A stretch of DNA of 64,000 nucleotides from an uncultured Piscinibacter sp. (GTDB lineage: Bacteria; Pseudomonadota; Gammaproteobacteria; Burkholderiales; Burkholderiaceae_C): assembly GCF_937952055.1 (NCBI RefSeq), contig NZ_CALFYO010000031.1:1-64000 (forward strand). The letters run 5' to 3'. Positions within the stretch are counted from its first letter, which is position 1; every line of letters begins with the position of its first letter. A program made the position numbers and the translations under genes. A model generated the notes under the pieces. The model saw only the letters and a list, made by a program, of their open reading frames with translations. It made no database searches and had not been told where the DNA came from. Below are positions 19,807 through 29,606 of this stretch, one piece after another.

Positions 19807-20477
19807 GACGCAGCGCAGGGCCGGGGCTGATGGCGGGTAGCGCGCCGGTGTTGTCCATCGTGCTGGCGCTGCTGCCGCACGATGCTTCGGCCGCCGCGAT
19901 GACGGCGCTGAGCACCTCGATGGGGCTGGCCGGAGCCTTGCTTGCGTTGCTGGCGTCGCTGGGTGCTTCGCCGGCGAACGCGGCGACGGCGCTGGGCCTG
20001 TCGGTGCTGCTCCTGCTGCTGCTGGGCGCAGCCACGCAGTTGCGCGCGCAGGGAGCCGGCCTCCCGAAGTTGGTCGGACGCCCCTCGCGGCCGATGCTGG
20101 CGCGCGCCGTGCGTACCGAGGACGAACGCGCCCTGCTCGGTGCGGCGCGCGAGCAGTTCCTGCGCCTGCAGGCTGCCTGGGACGCGGCCGACCTGGATGC
20201 GCTGCGGCAGCTCACCACCGAGAGCATGTTCGACGAGATCGTCGCCGAACTGCCGGCGCGCGGCCCGATGCCGAACCGCACCGATGTGCTCTCTCTCGAG
20301 GCGCATTTGATCTCGCACGAGGCGGTGGGGCCGCTCGAGCTCGCCAGCATCGAGTTCAGCGGCGTGGTCCGCGAGTCCGCCGATCGTGGCGCCATGCCCT
20401 TCCGCGAGGTGTGGATGCTGGCCAAGCAGCCGCAAGATGGCGACTGGCGGCTGGCGCGGCAGCAGGCGCTGCTCTGA
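19800..20477 (+). CDS. Short Tim44-like domain membrane protein
   Basis: A 225-residue protein with two hydrophobic N-terminal segments (to about residue 75). The C-terminal domain of about 140 residues (ARAVRTEDERALLGAAREQF, then LQAAWDAADLDALRQLTTESMFDEI) matches the Tim44/Tim44-like fold found after ubiE in many Burkholderiales. It is anchored in the inner membrane with the domain in the cytoplasm. The function in bacteria is not established. The Ser/Pro/Ala-rich linker common in relatives looks shortened. The likely start is the GTG at 19800 overlapping the ubiE stop; an ATG at 19830 is possible. Confidence 0.7.
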   Translation: MLRRSAGPGLMAGSAPVLSIVLALLPHDASAAAMTALSTSMGLAGALLALLASLGASPANAATALGLSVLLLLLLGAATQLRAQGAGLPKLVGRPSRPMLARAVRTEDERALLGAAREQFLRLQAAWDAADLDALRQLTTESMFDEIVAELPARGPMPNRTDVLSLEAHLISHEAVGPLELASIEFSGVVRESADRGAMPFREVWMLAKQPQDGDWRLARQQALL

Positions 20478-20490
20478 ATCGGCGCGGGGC

Positions 20491-21771
<1,281 letters not shown>

Positions 21772-21790
21772 GCGTTGTGTCCCTCTGATC

Positions 21791-22798
21791 TCAAGCTTTG
21801 AAATAGTCGCGATACCACTGCACGAAGCGGTCGACGCCTTCCCGCACCGGCGTGGCCGGCCGGAAGCCGGTCCACGCCTCCAGTTCGGACACGTCGGCCG
21901 AGGTGGCGGGCACGTCGCCGTCCTGCAGCGGCAGGTACTCCTTCAGCGCCGTCCTGCCGAGCGATGCCTCGATCGCCTCGATGAACTCCATCAGGCGTAC
22001 CGGATCGTTGTTGCCGATGTTGAACACGCGGTAGGGTGCGTTGCTGCGCGCCGGGTCGGGCAGGTCCGCGTCGAACGACGGGTCCACCGTGGCCGGCCGG
22101 TCCAGCACCCGCACGACGCCCTGCGCGATGTCGTCGATGTAGGTGAAGTCGCGCACCATCCTGCCGTGGTTGAAGACCTTGATCGGCTCGCCCGCGAGGA
22201 TCGCCTTGGTGAACAGGAACAGCGCCATGTCCGGTCGGCCCCAGGGGCCGTAGACCGTGAAGAAGCGCAGGCCGGTGGTGGGCAGCCGGAACAGGTGGCT
22301 GTAGGTGTGCGCCATCAGCTCGTTGGCCTTCTTGGTGGCGGCGTACAGGCTGACCGGATGGTCGATGTTGTGGTGCTCCGAGAACGGCATCGCGGTGTTG
22401 CCGCCGTAGACGCTGGAGCTGGACGCGTACACCAGGTGTTGCACGCCGTGATGCCGGCAGCCTTCAAGAACGTTGGTGAAGCCGACGACGTTGCTGTCGA
22501 TGTAGGCATGCGGGTTGACCAGCGAGTAGCGCACCCCGGCCTGCGCGGCGAGGTGCACGACGCGGTCGAACTTCTCGTCGGCGAACAGCTTCGCCATGCC
22601 TTCGCGGTCGGCCACGTCGAGCTTGACGAAGCGGAAGTCAGCATGCGGCGTGAGGTGCGCGAGGCGGTCCAGCTTGAGCTGCGGGTCGTAGTAGTCGTTC
22701 AGATTGTCCAACCCGACGACGCGGTCGCCTCGACCGAGCAGGATCTGGGAAACGTGCTTGCCGATGAAGCCGGCGGCGCCGGTGACCAGGACTTTCAT
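21791..22798 (-). CDS. NAD-dependent epimerase, UDP-glucuronate 4-epimerase type
   Basis: A 335-residue extended short-chain dehydrogenase/epimerase. GAAGFIG is the NAD-binding loop, the active-site Ser is in YASSSSVYGG and the Tyr-Lys pair is in SLYAATKKANE. The block DNLNDYYDPQLK and RFFTVYGPWGRPDMA are characteristic of UDP-glucuronate / UDP-galacturonate 4-epimerases (CapI/LspL group). With the neighbouring dehydrogenase it would interconvert UDP-uronates for surface polysaccharide. It is separated from manC by 122 bp. Confidence 0.9.
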   Translation of the reverse strand: MKVLVTGAAGFIGKHVSQILLGRGDRVVGLDNLNDYYDPQLKLDRLAHLTPHADFRFVKLDVADREGMAKLFADEKFDRVVHLAAQAGVRYSLVNPHAYIDSNVVGFTNVLEGCRHHGVQHLVYASSSSVYGGNTAMPFSEHHNIDHPVSLYAATKKANELMAHTYSHLFRLPTTGLRFFTVYGPWGRPDMALFLFTKAILAGEPIKVFNHGRMVRDFTYIDDIAQGVVRVLDRPATVDPSFDADLPDPARSNAPYRVFNIGNNDPVRLMEFIEAIEASLGRTALKEYLPLQDGDVPATSADVSELEAWTGFRPATPVREGVDRFVQWYRDYFKA

Positions 22799-22920
22799 GG
22801 TGTCTGAGGGTTGGCTTTCGCGCAGCGAGGGGCGGCAGACGCCCGGGTGAACGTGGATTGTCGATGAACGACGCCGCTCGCCGCACCCGCCCGTTCAGGG
22901 GCATGCGCGGCGTGACGCCT

Positions 22921-24372
22921 CTACTTTGCCCGGCCGTAGGTGTCCTCGAAGCGAACGATGTCGTCCTCGCCCAGGTAGCTGCCCGACTGCACTTCGATGA
23001 TCTCCAGCGGCACCTTGCCGGGGTTGGCCAGCCGGTGCTTCTCGCCCAGCGGAATGTACGTGCTCTGGTTCTCCGACAGCAGGATCTTGCGCTCGCCGCA
23101 GGTGACCTCGGCCGTGCCGCTGACGACGATCCAGTGTTCGGCGCGGTGGTGGTGCATCTGCAGGCTCAGCGCAGCGCCCGGCTTGACCATGATGCGCTTG
23201 ACCTGGAAGCGGCCGCCTGCGTCGATGCTGTCGTACCAGCCCCAGGGCCGGTGCACTTGACGGTGCAGCGTCTGCTCGCTGCGACCGGCGCGGTCGAGCT
23301 CGGCGACGATCTGCTTGACTTCCTGGCTGCGGCTGCGCTCGGCCACCAGCACCGCGTCGGGCGTCTCGATCACGACGACGTTGTCCATGCCGACCACGCC
23401 GACCAGCCGGCTGGTGGCGTGGACCAGCGTGTTGCGGCTGTCGCGCAGCAAGGTGTCGCCGCGTGTGGCGTTGCCGGCCTCGTCCTTGGGGCTGACCTGC
23501 CAGACCGCTTCCCAGGCGCCGAGGTCGTTCCAGCCCGCTGCCAGCGGCACCATGCGCAGCGAGAAGCTGCCAGGCGCCGCCGACACCGGCTCCATCACCG
23601 CATAGTCGATCGACTCGGATGGTATGGCAGCGAATTGCTCGCGGCCCGGTCTCACGAAGGCGGCGTCGGTCTGCCGCTCTTCCCACGCCAGGCGCGTCGC
23701 GGCGGCGATGTCGCCGCGGAAGCGCTCGATGGCGGCCATCCAGACGGAGGCGCGCACGACGAACATGCCGCTGTTCCAGAAGTAGTGGCCGTCGGCCAGG
23801 TAGCGCTGCGCAGTCGCCAGGTCCGGCTTCTCGACGAAGCGCTCGACGCGCATGCCCGAGGTCTCGTTGCCGGAAGCGTTGATGTAACCGTAGCCGGTCT
23901 CCGGCCGGTCGGGCTGCACGCCGAGGATGACGATCGGGCCCTCGCTCGCCAAGCGCGCGGCCCGCTGCAGCGCGGTGGTGAAGGCCGGCTCGTCGACGAC
24001 GGTCTGGTCCGCCGGCGTGACCACCAGCACCGGGTCGCGGCCGGCCTGCATCGCGTGCAGCGCGGCGAGCGTCATGGCTGGTGCGGTGTTGCGTCCCATC
24101 GGCTCGAGCAGCAGCGTGGCACCCGAGTCGCCGAGTTCGCGCAACTGCTCCAGCACGAGGAAACGGTGCTCCTCGTTGCCGACCACGCACAACGGTGCCA
24201 CGGCGATGTCGGACGCGGCCAGCCCTGCCAGGCGCTGCGCCGCCTGCTGAAAGAGGCTGCGGTTGTCGTTCAGCACGAGGAACTGCTTCGGGTACTGCGC
24301 GCGTGACAGCGGCCACAGGCGCGTGCCGCTGCCACCGGCCATCACGACGGGTTGGAGATCGATGTGCTTCAT
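22921..24372 (-). CDS. manC: Mannose-1-phosphate guanylyltransferase / mannose-6-phosphate isomerase
   Basis: A 483-residue bifunctional enzyme giving GDP-mannose. The N-terminal nucleotidyltransferase domain has GGSGTRLWPLSRAQYPKQF; the C-terminal type II isomerase cupin has the metal ligands in MHHHRAEHWIVVSGTAEV. Full length suggests both activities. It sits 19 bp after galE. GDP-mannose would feed surface polysaccharide synthesis, but no GDP-mannose-modifying or glycosyltransferase gene is in the window. Confidence 0.95.
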   Translation of the reverse strand: MKHIDLQPVVMAGGSGTRLWPLSRAQYPKQFLVLNDNRSLFQQAAQRLAGLAASDIAVAPLCVVGNEEHRFLVLEQLRELGDSGATLLLEPMGRNTAPAMTLAALHAMQAGRDPVLVVTPADQTVVDEPAFTTALQRAARLASEGPIVILGVQPDRPETGYGYINASGNETSGMRVERFVEKPDLATAQRYLADGHYFWNSGMFVVRASVWMAAIERFRGDIAAATRLAWEERQTDAAFVRPGREQFAAIPSESIDYAVMEPVSAAPGSFSLRMVPLAAGWNDLGAWEAVWQVSPKDEAGNATRGDTLLRDSRNTLVHATSRLVGVVGMDNVVVIETPDAVLVAERSRSQEVKQIVAELDRAGRSEQTLHRQVHRPWGWYDSIDAGGRFQVKRIMVKPGAALSLQMHHHRAEHWIVVSGTAEVTCGERKILLSENQSTYIPLGEKHRLANPGKVPLEIIEVQSGSYLGEDDIVRFEDTYGRAK

Positions 24373-24391
24373 GGTCGGGTCCGTCCAGGGG

Positions 24392-25423
24392 TCATCGCAT
24401 CGGCGCGAAACCGTTCGGGTTCAAGGATTGCCAGCGCCAGCTGTCGGCGCACATTGCATCGAGGCCGTGCCGCGCGCGCCAGCCGAGCAGCTGCTGTGCG
24501 CGGGTCGGGTCGGCATAGCAGGCGGCCACGTCGCCGGGCCGGCGCGGCACGATCTCGTAGGGGATGATGCGGCCGCTGGCACGTTCGAACGCCTTCACCA
24601 CCTCCAGCACGCTGTGGCCGCGACCCGTGCCCAGGTTCACGGTGAACGAGTCGCCGCCGCCGAGCAGGTGCTGCAGGGCGGCGGCATGGCCCTCGGCAAG
24701 GTCGAGCACGTGGATGTAGTCGCGCACGCCGGTGCCGTCGGGCGTGTCGTAGTCGTTGCCGAACACGCGCAGCTTGTCCCGCTGGCCCACCGCGACCTGG
24801 GTCAGGTAGGGCATGAGATTGTTCGGCGTGCCTTGCGGCGCCTCGCCGATCAGGCCGCTCTCGTGCGCGCCCACCGGGTTGAAGTAGCGCAGCAGCGCGA
24901 TGGCCCAACCCGGCTCGGAACGCTCGAGATCGCGCAGGATGGTCTCGCCCATCAGCTTGGTGGCGCCGTAGGGATTGGTCGCCGCCAGCGGCGCGTCCTC
25001 GGTGATGGGCAGTCGCTGCGGATCGCCGTACACGGTGGCGCTGGAGCTGAAGACGAGGCGCCTGCATCCGTGGCGCTGCATGGTGAGCGCCAGGGCGATC
25101 AGGCTGCCGAGGTTGTTGCGGTAGTAGGCCAGTGGCTTCGCGGTGCTCTCGCCCACCGCCTTGTAGGCCGCGAAGTGCACCACCGCGTCGATGCTCTCGC
25201 GCTCGAACAGCGCCTCCAGCACGGCCTCGTCGCAGACGTCGGCGCGCTCGAACTCGGGACGCTGGCCGGAGAGTCGAGCGAGCCGATGCAGGACCTCTGG
25301 CGAGCTGTTCGAGAAGTCATCGACACCGATCACGCGCAGGCCCGCCGCCTGCAATGCGAGCCAGGTGTGTGAGGCGATGTAACCGGTGGCGCCGGTGAGG
25401 AGGATGGTGGGGGGCATGCTCAT
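24392..25423 (-). CDS. galE: GalE, UDP-glucose 4-epimerase
   Basis: A 343-residue UDP-glucose/UDP-galactose epimerase. It shows the NAD loop GATGYIASHTWLAL, the Ser in FSSSATVYG, the Tyr-x3-Lys in NPYGATKLMGE and the C-terminal RRPGDVAACYADP block, all typical of GalE. Two ATG codons are close (25423 and 25417); an extension to 25546 overlaps the divergent ubiJ and lacks similarity. It is the first gene of the nucleotide-sugar cassette, so the 92-bp gap to ubiJ holds the cassette promoter. Confidence 0.95.
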   Translation of the reverse strand: MSMPPTILLTGATGYIASHTWLALQAAGLRVIGVDDFSNSSPEVLHRLARLSGQRPEFERADVCDEAVLEALFERESIDAVVHFAAYKAVGESTAKPLAYYRNNLGSLIALALTMQRHGCRRLVFSSSATVYGDPQRLPITEDAPLAATNPYGATKLMGETILRDLERSEPGWAIALLRYFNPVGAHESGLIGEAPQGTPNNLMPYLTQVAVGQRDKLRVFGNDYDTPDGTGVRDYIHVLDLAEGHAAALQHLLGGGDSFTVNLGTGRGHSVLEVVKAFERASGRIIPYEIVPRRPGDVAACYADPTRAQQLLGWRARHGLDAMCADSWRWQSLNPNGFAPMR

Positions 25424-25503
25424 CGATTCGGGGCCGACCGATTCTGGCGCGGCGCGGCCGCTCCGACGGCCCTCGACATTGGGGGTAACTGTGGCGTCGT
25501 GCC

Positions 25504-25509
25504 TACAAT
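25504..25509 (+). promoter_or_regulatory. -10-like TACAAT just before ubiJ
   Basis: TACAAT ends 6 nt before the ubiJ ATG (25516), so a transcript starting 7 nt downstream would begin at the A of the start codon. The -35 is weak (TTGGGG at 25479, 19-bp spacer). This suggests a leaderless or very short leader mRNA for ubiJ-ubiB. Confidence 0.4.
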
Positions 25510-25515
25510 CCGTGA

Positions 25516-26070
25516 ATGCTGCACAGCTTGCAAGCGCTCGCCTCACAGGCGGTGATCGAGCGCACGATCCTACTCGCCAACCACGTCATCGCCAGTGAGC
25601 CGGTGGCTGCGCAGCGTCTGCGTGCGCACACCGGCCGCAGCCTGGTGCTGCATCTCGACGGCTGGCCGGCGCTGCTGCCGGTGCTGCCGCCGCTGGCGCT
25701 GCGTGTCACGCCGGCCGGCCTGCTCGAGTGGTGCGGCGAGAACCTGCCCGATTCGCCCGACCTGCGCGTCTCGGTCGACGCCTCCAACCCGGCGCTGGCC
25801 CTGGTGCGCACGCTGGCCGGCGACAAGCCGCGCATCGAGGTGGCTGGCGATGCGCAGTTCGCCACCGACGTCAACTGGCTGTTCGACAACCTGCACTGGG
25901 ACCTCGAGGACGATCTGGCCCGGCTGATCGGCGACGCGCCGGCGCATGAGCTGTCGCGCTTCGGCACCAGCCTGGCGGCGGCGCTGCGCGAGGCCGTGCG
26001 CAGCATCGGCAGCATCGCCTCGCGCCTGCGCGGCGCGGTTGACGACGCGGCCGGGCCCAAGCCGCGATGA
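25516..26070 (+). CDS. ubiJ: UbiJ, SCP2-domain ubiquinone biosynthesis accessory factor
   Basis: A 184-residue protein with an SCP2-like lipid-binding domain and a C-terminal helical tail, matching UbiJ. In E. coli UbiJ and UbiK support the Ubi complex that holds hydrophobic quinone intermediates. The placement directly before ubiB, with a 4-nt ATGA overlap, supports the call. There is no ribosome site, and a -10 element lies next to the start. Confidence 0.88.
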   Translation: MLHSLQALASQAVIERTILLANHVIASEPVAAQRLRAHTGRSLVLHLDGWPALLPVLPPLALRVTPAGLLEWCGENLPDSPDLRVSVDASNPALALVRTLAGDKPRIEVAGDAQFATDVNWLFDNLHWDLEDDLARLIGDAPAHELSRFGTSLAAALREAVRSIGSIASRLRGAVDDAAGPKPR

Positions 26071-27614
26071 GGCACGTCGGCCGGCTGATCTTCATCTGCG
26101 TCACGGTTCTGCGCTACGGGCTGGACGAGCTGGCGCTGTCCAGCTTTCGGCAGCGTTGGGTGCGGGCACTGGTGCGCGTGCTGACGATCGGACGCCGGCT
26201 CGATGCGCCTCGCGGCGTGCGCCTGCGCCTCGGGCTCGAGCGCCTGGGGCCGATCTTCGTCAAGTTCGGCCAGGTGCTGTCGACGCGGCGCGACCTGCTG
26301 CCGCCGGACTATGCCGAGGAACTCGCCAAGCTGCAGGACCGCGTGCCGCCTTTCCCGGCGGCGCAGTCGCGTGCCCTGGTGGAGAAGGCCTTCGGGCGCC
26401 CGATCGACGCCATCTTCGCCAGCTTCGACGCCGAGCCGGTGGCCAGTGCCTCGATCGCGCAGGTCCACTTGGCCGTGCTGAAGGACGGCCGCGAGGTTGC
26501 AGTGAAGGTGCTGCGTCCTGGCATGCTCGAGGTCATCGACGACGACCTCGCGCTGATGCGCACGCTGGCGGTGTGGGTGGAGCGGCTGTCGGTCGACGGC
26601 AAGCGTCTCAAGCCGCGCGAGGTCGTGGCCGAGTTCGACAACTACCTGCACGACGAGCTCGACCTGGTGCGCGAAGCCTCCAACGCGGCCCAGCTGCGCC
26701 GCAACATGGAGGGGCTTCGCCTGGTCATGGTGCCCGAAATGATCTGGGATCTGTGCACCCAGAACGTCATCGTGATGGAGCGCATGAAGGGCCTGCCGAT
26801 CAGCCAGGTCGACCGCCTGCGCGAAGCCGGCGTGGACATCCCGAAGCTGGCGCGCGACGGCGTGACGATCTTCTTCACCCAGGTGTTCCGCGACGGTTTC
26901 TTCCACGCCGACATGCACCCGGGAAACATCCAGGTCAGCGTCGCGCCGGAGACCTTCGGTCGCTACATCGCGCTCGACTTCGGCATCGTCGGCACGCTCA
27001 CCGAGTTCGACAAGGAGTATCTGGCGCAGAACTTCATCGCCTTCTTCCGTCGCGACTACAAGCGGGTGGCGGAACTGCACGTCGAGAGCGGCTGGGTGCC
27101 GCCGGAAACGCGCGTCGACGCACTGGAAGGTGCGATCCGTGCGGTGTGCGAGCCGCACTTCGACCGACCCCTGAAGGACATCTCGCTCGGTCAGGTGCTG
27201 CTGCGCCTGTTCCAGACCTCGCGGCGCTTCAACGTCGAGATCCAGCCGCAGCTGGTGCTGCTGCAGAAGACGCTGCTCAACGTCGAGGGTCTCGGCCGGC
27301 AGCTCGATCCGGACCTCGACCTCTGGAACACCGCCAAGCCATTCCTCGAGCGCTGGATGAACGAGCAGATCGGCTGGCGCGGCTTCGCCGAGCGGCTGAA
27401 GAACGAGGCACCGCGCTACGTGCAGCTGCTGCCCGAACTGCCGCGGCTGATCCATCAGGCGCTGCAGCAGCAGCCGGGGCCGGACACGCGTGTGCTCGAG
27501 CTGCTGGTCGAGGAGCAGCGGCGGCTCAACCGGTCGCTGCGCTGGCTGCTGTGGCTGGCGACCGGACTCGCGGCCGGCGCGATCGTGGCCCTCGTCTTGC
27601 TACGCATGGCCTGA
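26067..27614 (+). CDS. ubiB: UbiB, atypical kinase/ATPase for ubiquinone biosynthesis
   Basis: A 515-residue ABC1/ADCK/UbiB-family protein. The hallmark KxGQ motif is in FVKFGQVLSTRRDLLP, the Ala-rich loop in VASASIAQVHLAVL, the Lys in EVAVKVLRPGM, the catalytic-like HADMHPGNI and the DFG equivalent in ALDFGIVGTL. One or two C-terminal membrane helices (about 485-515) anchor it. UbiB is thought to use ATP to extract quinone precursors from the membrane for the Ubi complex. It is coupled to ubiJ by ATGA. Confidence 0.97.
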   Translation: MRHVGRLIFICVTVLRYGLDELALSSFRQRWVRALVRVLTIGRRLDAPRGVRLRLGLERLGPIFVKFGQVLSTRRDLLPPDYAEELAKLQDRVPPFPAAQSRALVEKAFGRPIDAIFASFDAEPVASASIAQVHLAVLKDGREVAVKVLRPGMLEVIDDDLALMRTLAVWVERLSVDGKRLKPREVVAEFDNYLHDELDLVREASNAAQLRRNMEGLRLVMVPEMIWDLCTQNVIVMERMKGLPISQVDRLREAGVDIPKLARDGVTIFFTQVFRDGFFHADMHPGNIQVSVAPETFGRYIALDFGIVGTLTEFDKEYLAQNFIAFFRRDYKRVAELHVESGWVPPETRVDALEGAIRAVCEPHFDRPLKDISLGQVLLRLFQTSRRFNVEIQPQLVLLQKTLLNVEGLGRQLDPDLDLWNTAKPFLERWMNEQIGWRGFAERLKNEAPRYVQLLPELPRLIHQALQQQPGPDTRVLELLVEEQRRLNRSLRWLLWLATGLAAGAIVALVLLRMA

Positions 27615-27616
27615 CC

Positions 27617-27643
27617 CGCGGGTAAACTCCGCGCCAGTTTTTT
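27617..27643 (+). terminator. Weak terminator after ubiB
   Basis: A 5-bp stem CGCGG/CCGCG with a 7-nt loop is followed by CCAG and six T residues (27638-27643), 31 bp before the symporter start. It is small but has the T-run that other hairpins here lack. Confidence 0.45.
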
Positions 27644-27673
27644 GCCCCACTTCCTGCCTGCGAGGAATCTGCC

Positions 27674-29170
27674 GTGCTGATCACCTTCGTCGTCATCTAC
27701 ATGGCCGTCACCATCACGATCGGCCTGATCGCCGCGCGGCGGGTGCACAACGCCAAGGACTACCTCGTCGCCGGCCGCAGCCTGCCGCTGTACATGAACG
27801 TGGCCACGGTGTTCGCCACGTGGTTCGGCGCCGAGACGGTGCTGGCGGTTTCGGCCACCTTCGCCAAGGATGGCCTGAACGGCATCCCCGGGGATCCCTT
27901 CGGCGCCTCGATCTGCCTGGTGTTCGCCGCGCTGCTGTTCGCCAAGCTGTTCTACAGGATGAACCTGCTGACGATCGGCGACTTCTACAAGCACCGCTAC
28001 GGCAAGTCGGTGGAAGTGCTGACCAGCGTGGCGATCACCGCCAGCTACCTGGGCTGGACCTCGGCGCAGATGACGGCGCTGGGCCTGGTCATCCACGTGC
28101 TCTCCGGCGGAGCGGTCGAACTGAACACCGCCATCCTCATCGGCGCGGGCATCGTGCTCGTCTACACCATCTTCGGCGGCATGTGGTCGGTCGCCTTCAC
28201 CGACCTGTTCCAGACGGTCATCATCATCCTCGGCCTGTCGCTGGTGGCCTACGTCGTCAGCGACATGGCCGGCGGTGCCGGCAAGGTGGTCGCCCAGGCG
28301 GCGGCCGAGGGCAAGCTCGTCATGTTCCCCGCCGAGATGGACGGCGCGGCGTACTGGGCGATGGCCGGCGCCTTCTTCGCCTTCGCCTTCGGCTCGATCC
28401 CGCAGCAGGACGTGTTCCAGCGCATGACCAGCGCGAGGAACGAGAAGACCGCGGTGCGCGGCACGATCATCGGCGGCCTGGTCTACTTCTGCTTCGCGTT
28501 CGTGCCCATCTTCATCGGCTACGCCGCGCTGGTGACCGATCCGGGCCTGAAGGAACTGTTCGACTCGGACGATGCGCGCCAGATCCAGCGCATCCTGCCC
28601 GACCTCGTGCTCGGCAAGATGCCGCTGTGGACGCAGGCGCTGTTCTTCGGCGCACTGCTCTCGGCCATCCTGTCCACTGCCAGCGGCGCGCTGCTGGCGC
28701 CCACCGCGATCTTCACCGAGAACGTGCTGCGCCCCTTCGTGCCGAACATGGGTGACCGGCAGTTCCTGCTCACGCTGCGCATCATCCTCGTCACCTTCTG
28801 CGCCGCGGCGCTGGTGTTCGCGGTGAACAGCACGAGCACGATGTACGAAATGGTGCAGAACGCCTACAACGTGACGCTGGTCGGCGCCTTCGTGCCGCTG
28901 CTGGCCGGTGCCTACTGGAAGAAGGCGACCACGCAGGGGGCGCTGGCGGCGATCGTCTTCGGCGTCGGCTTCTGGCTCGGCGCCACCATGCTCGCGCCGG
29001 AGGCGATGATCCCGGCCAACCTGGTCGGCCTGTTCGCCTCGGCGATCTTCATGGTCATCGGCTCGCTGGCGCCGCAGGTGCTGGCGCACCACGGCCACTC
29101 GATCGAGCACACGCTGCAGCAGGCCGCCAGCCACGCGCACCACGAGCGCCGCCACAGCACGCAGCACTGA
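27674..29170 (+). CDS. Sodium:solute symporter (SSS family)
   Basis: A 498-residue membrane protein with about thirteen helices. The family-typical opening is ITIGLIAARRVHNAKDYLVAGRSLPLY and the sodium-site region is FATWFGAETVLAVSATF. The C-terminal tail is His-rich (HHGHSIEHTL, HAHHERRH). The substrate cannot be assigned; relatives move proline, pantothenate, acetate or similar carboxylates. The start is the GTG at 27674, with GAGGAA 8 bp upstream. A strong terminator follows. Confidence 0.9.
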   Translation: MLITFVVIYMAVTITIGLIAARRVHNAKDYLVAGRSLPLYMNVATVFATWFGAETVLAVSATFAKDGLNGIPGDPFGASICLVFAALLFAKLFYRMNLLTIGDFYKHRYGKSVEVLTSVAITASYLGWTSAQMTALGLVIHVLSGGAVELNTAILIGAGIVLVYTIFGGMWSVAFTDLFQTVIIILGLSLVAYVVSDMAGGAGKVVAQAAAEGKLVMFPAEMDGAAYWAMAGAFFAFAFGSIPQQDVFQRMTSARNEKTAVRGTIIGGLVYFCFAFVPIFIGYAALVTDPGLKELFDSDDARQIQRILPDLVLGKMPLWTQALFFGALLSAILSTASGALLAPTAIFTENVLRPFVPNMGDRQFLLTLRIILVTFCAAALVFAVNSTSTMYEMVQNAYNVTLVGAFVPLLAGAYWKKATTQGALAAIVFGVGFWLGATMLAPEAMIPANLVGLFASAIFMVIGSLAPQVLAHHGHSIEHTLQQAASHAHHERRHSTQH

Positions 29171-29188
29171 GCCCGTGCGTCCCCAACG

Positions 29189-29229
29189 GGCGCGGCGCCG
29201 GCGGGTCCGGCGCCGCGCCTTTATAATTC
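29189..29229 (+). terminator. Strong Rho-independent terminator after the symporter
   Basis: Arms at 29189-29201 (GGCGCGGCGCCGG) and 29207-29219 (CCGGCGCCGCGCC) form a perfect 13-bp stem with a 5-nt loop, followed by TTTATAATT. It ends the symporter transcript. Confidence 0.85.
29222..29227 (+). promoter_or_regulatory. Consensus -10 (TATAAT) for the fmdB-DUF502 transcript
   Basis: A perfect TATAAT lies inside the T-rich tail of the preceding terminator, 34 bp before the FmdB-like ATG. The -35 position falls within the terminator stem and is not TTGACA-like, so the promoter may rely on the -10 alone or on an activator. Confidence 0.55.
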
Positions 29230-29261
29230 CAGGTTTTCCTTTCTGCATCAAGGATTTAGCC

Positions 29262-29585
29262 ATGCCGATCTACGCCTACCGCTGCGCGGCCTGCGGCCAC
29301 GCGAAAGACGTGCTGCAGAAGATCTCCGATCCGGTGCTGAGCACCTGCCCGGCCTGTGGTGCCGAGAGCTTCCAGAAGCAACTCACCGCTGCCGGCTTCC
29401 AGCTCAAGGGCTCGGGCTGGTACGTCACCGATTTCAAGAGTGGCGGCGGCGCTGGCTCGGACAAGCCGGCCGACGCCGCAGCGCCGGCCAGCGCGCCGGC
29501 GGCCGGCAGCAGCCCGTCGTCGACGAGTTCGTCGGACGCGGGCGGCGCCGCCGGCGGCTGCGGTGCCTCCTGCGCCTGCCACTGA
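29262..29585 (+). CDS. FmdB-family zinc-ribbon protein
   Basis: A 107-residue protein with an N-terminal FmdB zinc ribbon: MPIYAYRCAACGHAKDVLQK followed by CPACG, the two CxxC pairs that bind zinc. A low-complexity Gly/Ala/Ser-rich tail follows, ending in CGASCACH with extra cysteines that might form a second metal site. FmdB proteins are linked to regulation of amidases and to ribosome-associated roles, but the function is not settled. The next gene, DUF502, starts 21 bp later; FmdB-DUF502-aspS is a conserved betaproteobacterial order. Confidence 0.92.
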   Translation: MPIYAYRCAACGHAKDVLQKISDPVLSTCPACGAESFQKQLTAAGFQLKGSGWYVTDFKSGGGAGSDKPADAAAPASAPAAGSSPSSTSSSDAGGAAGGCGASCACH

Positions 29586-29606
29586 GCAGGCCGCGCCGGA
29601 ACCGCC

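Noticed and set aside
25503..29263. Long minus-strand frames (650 and 602 codons) opposite ubiJ-ubiB and the symporter
   Set aside because: Shadows of well-supported genes with no signal, motif or ribosome site of their own.
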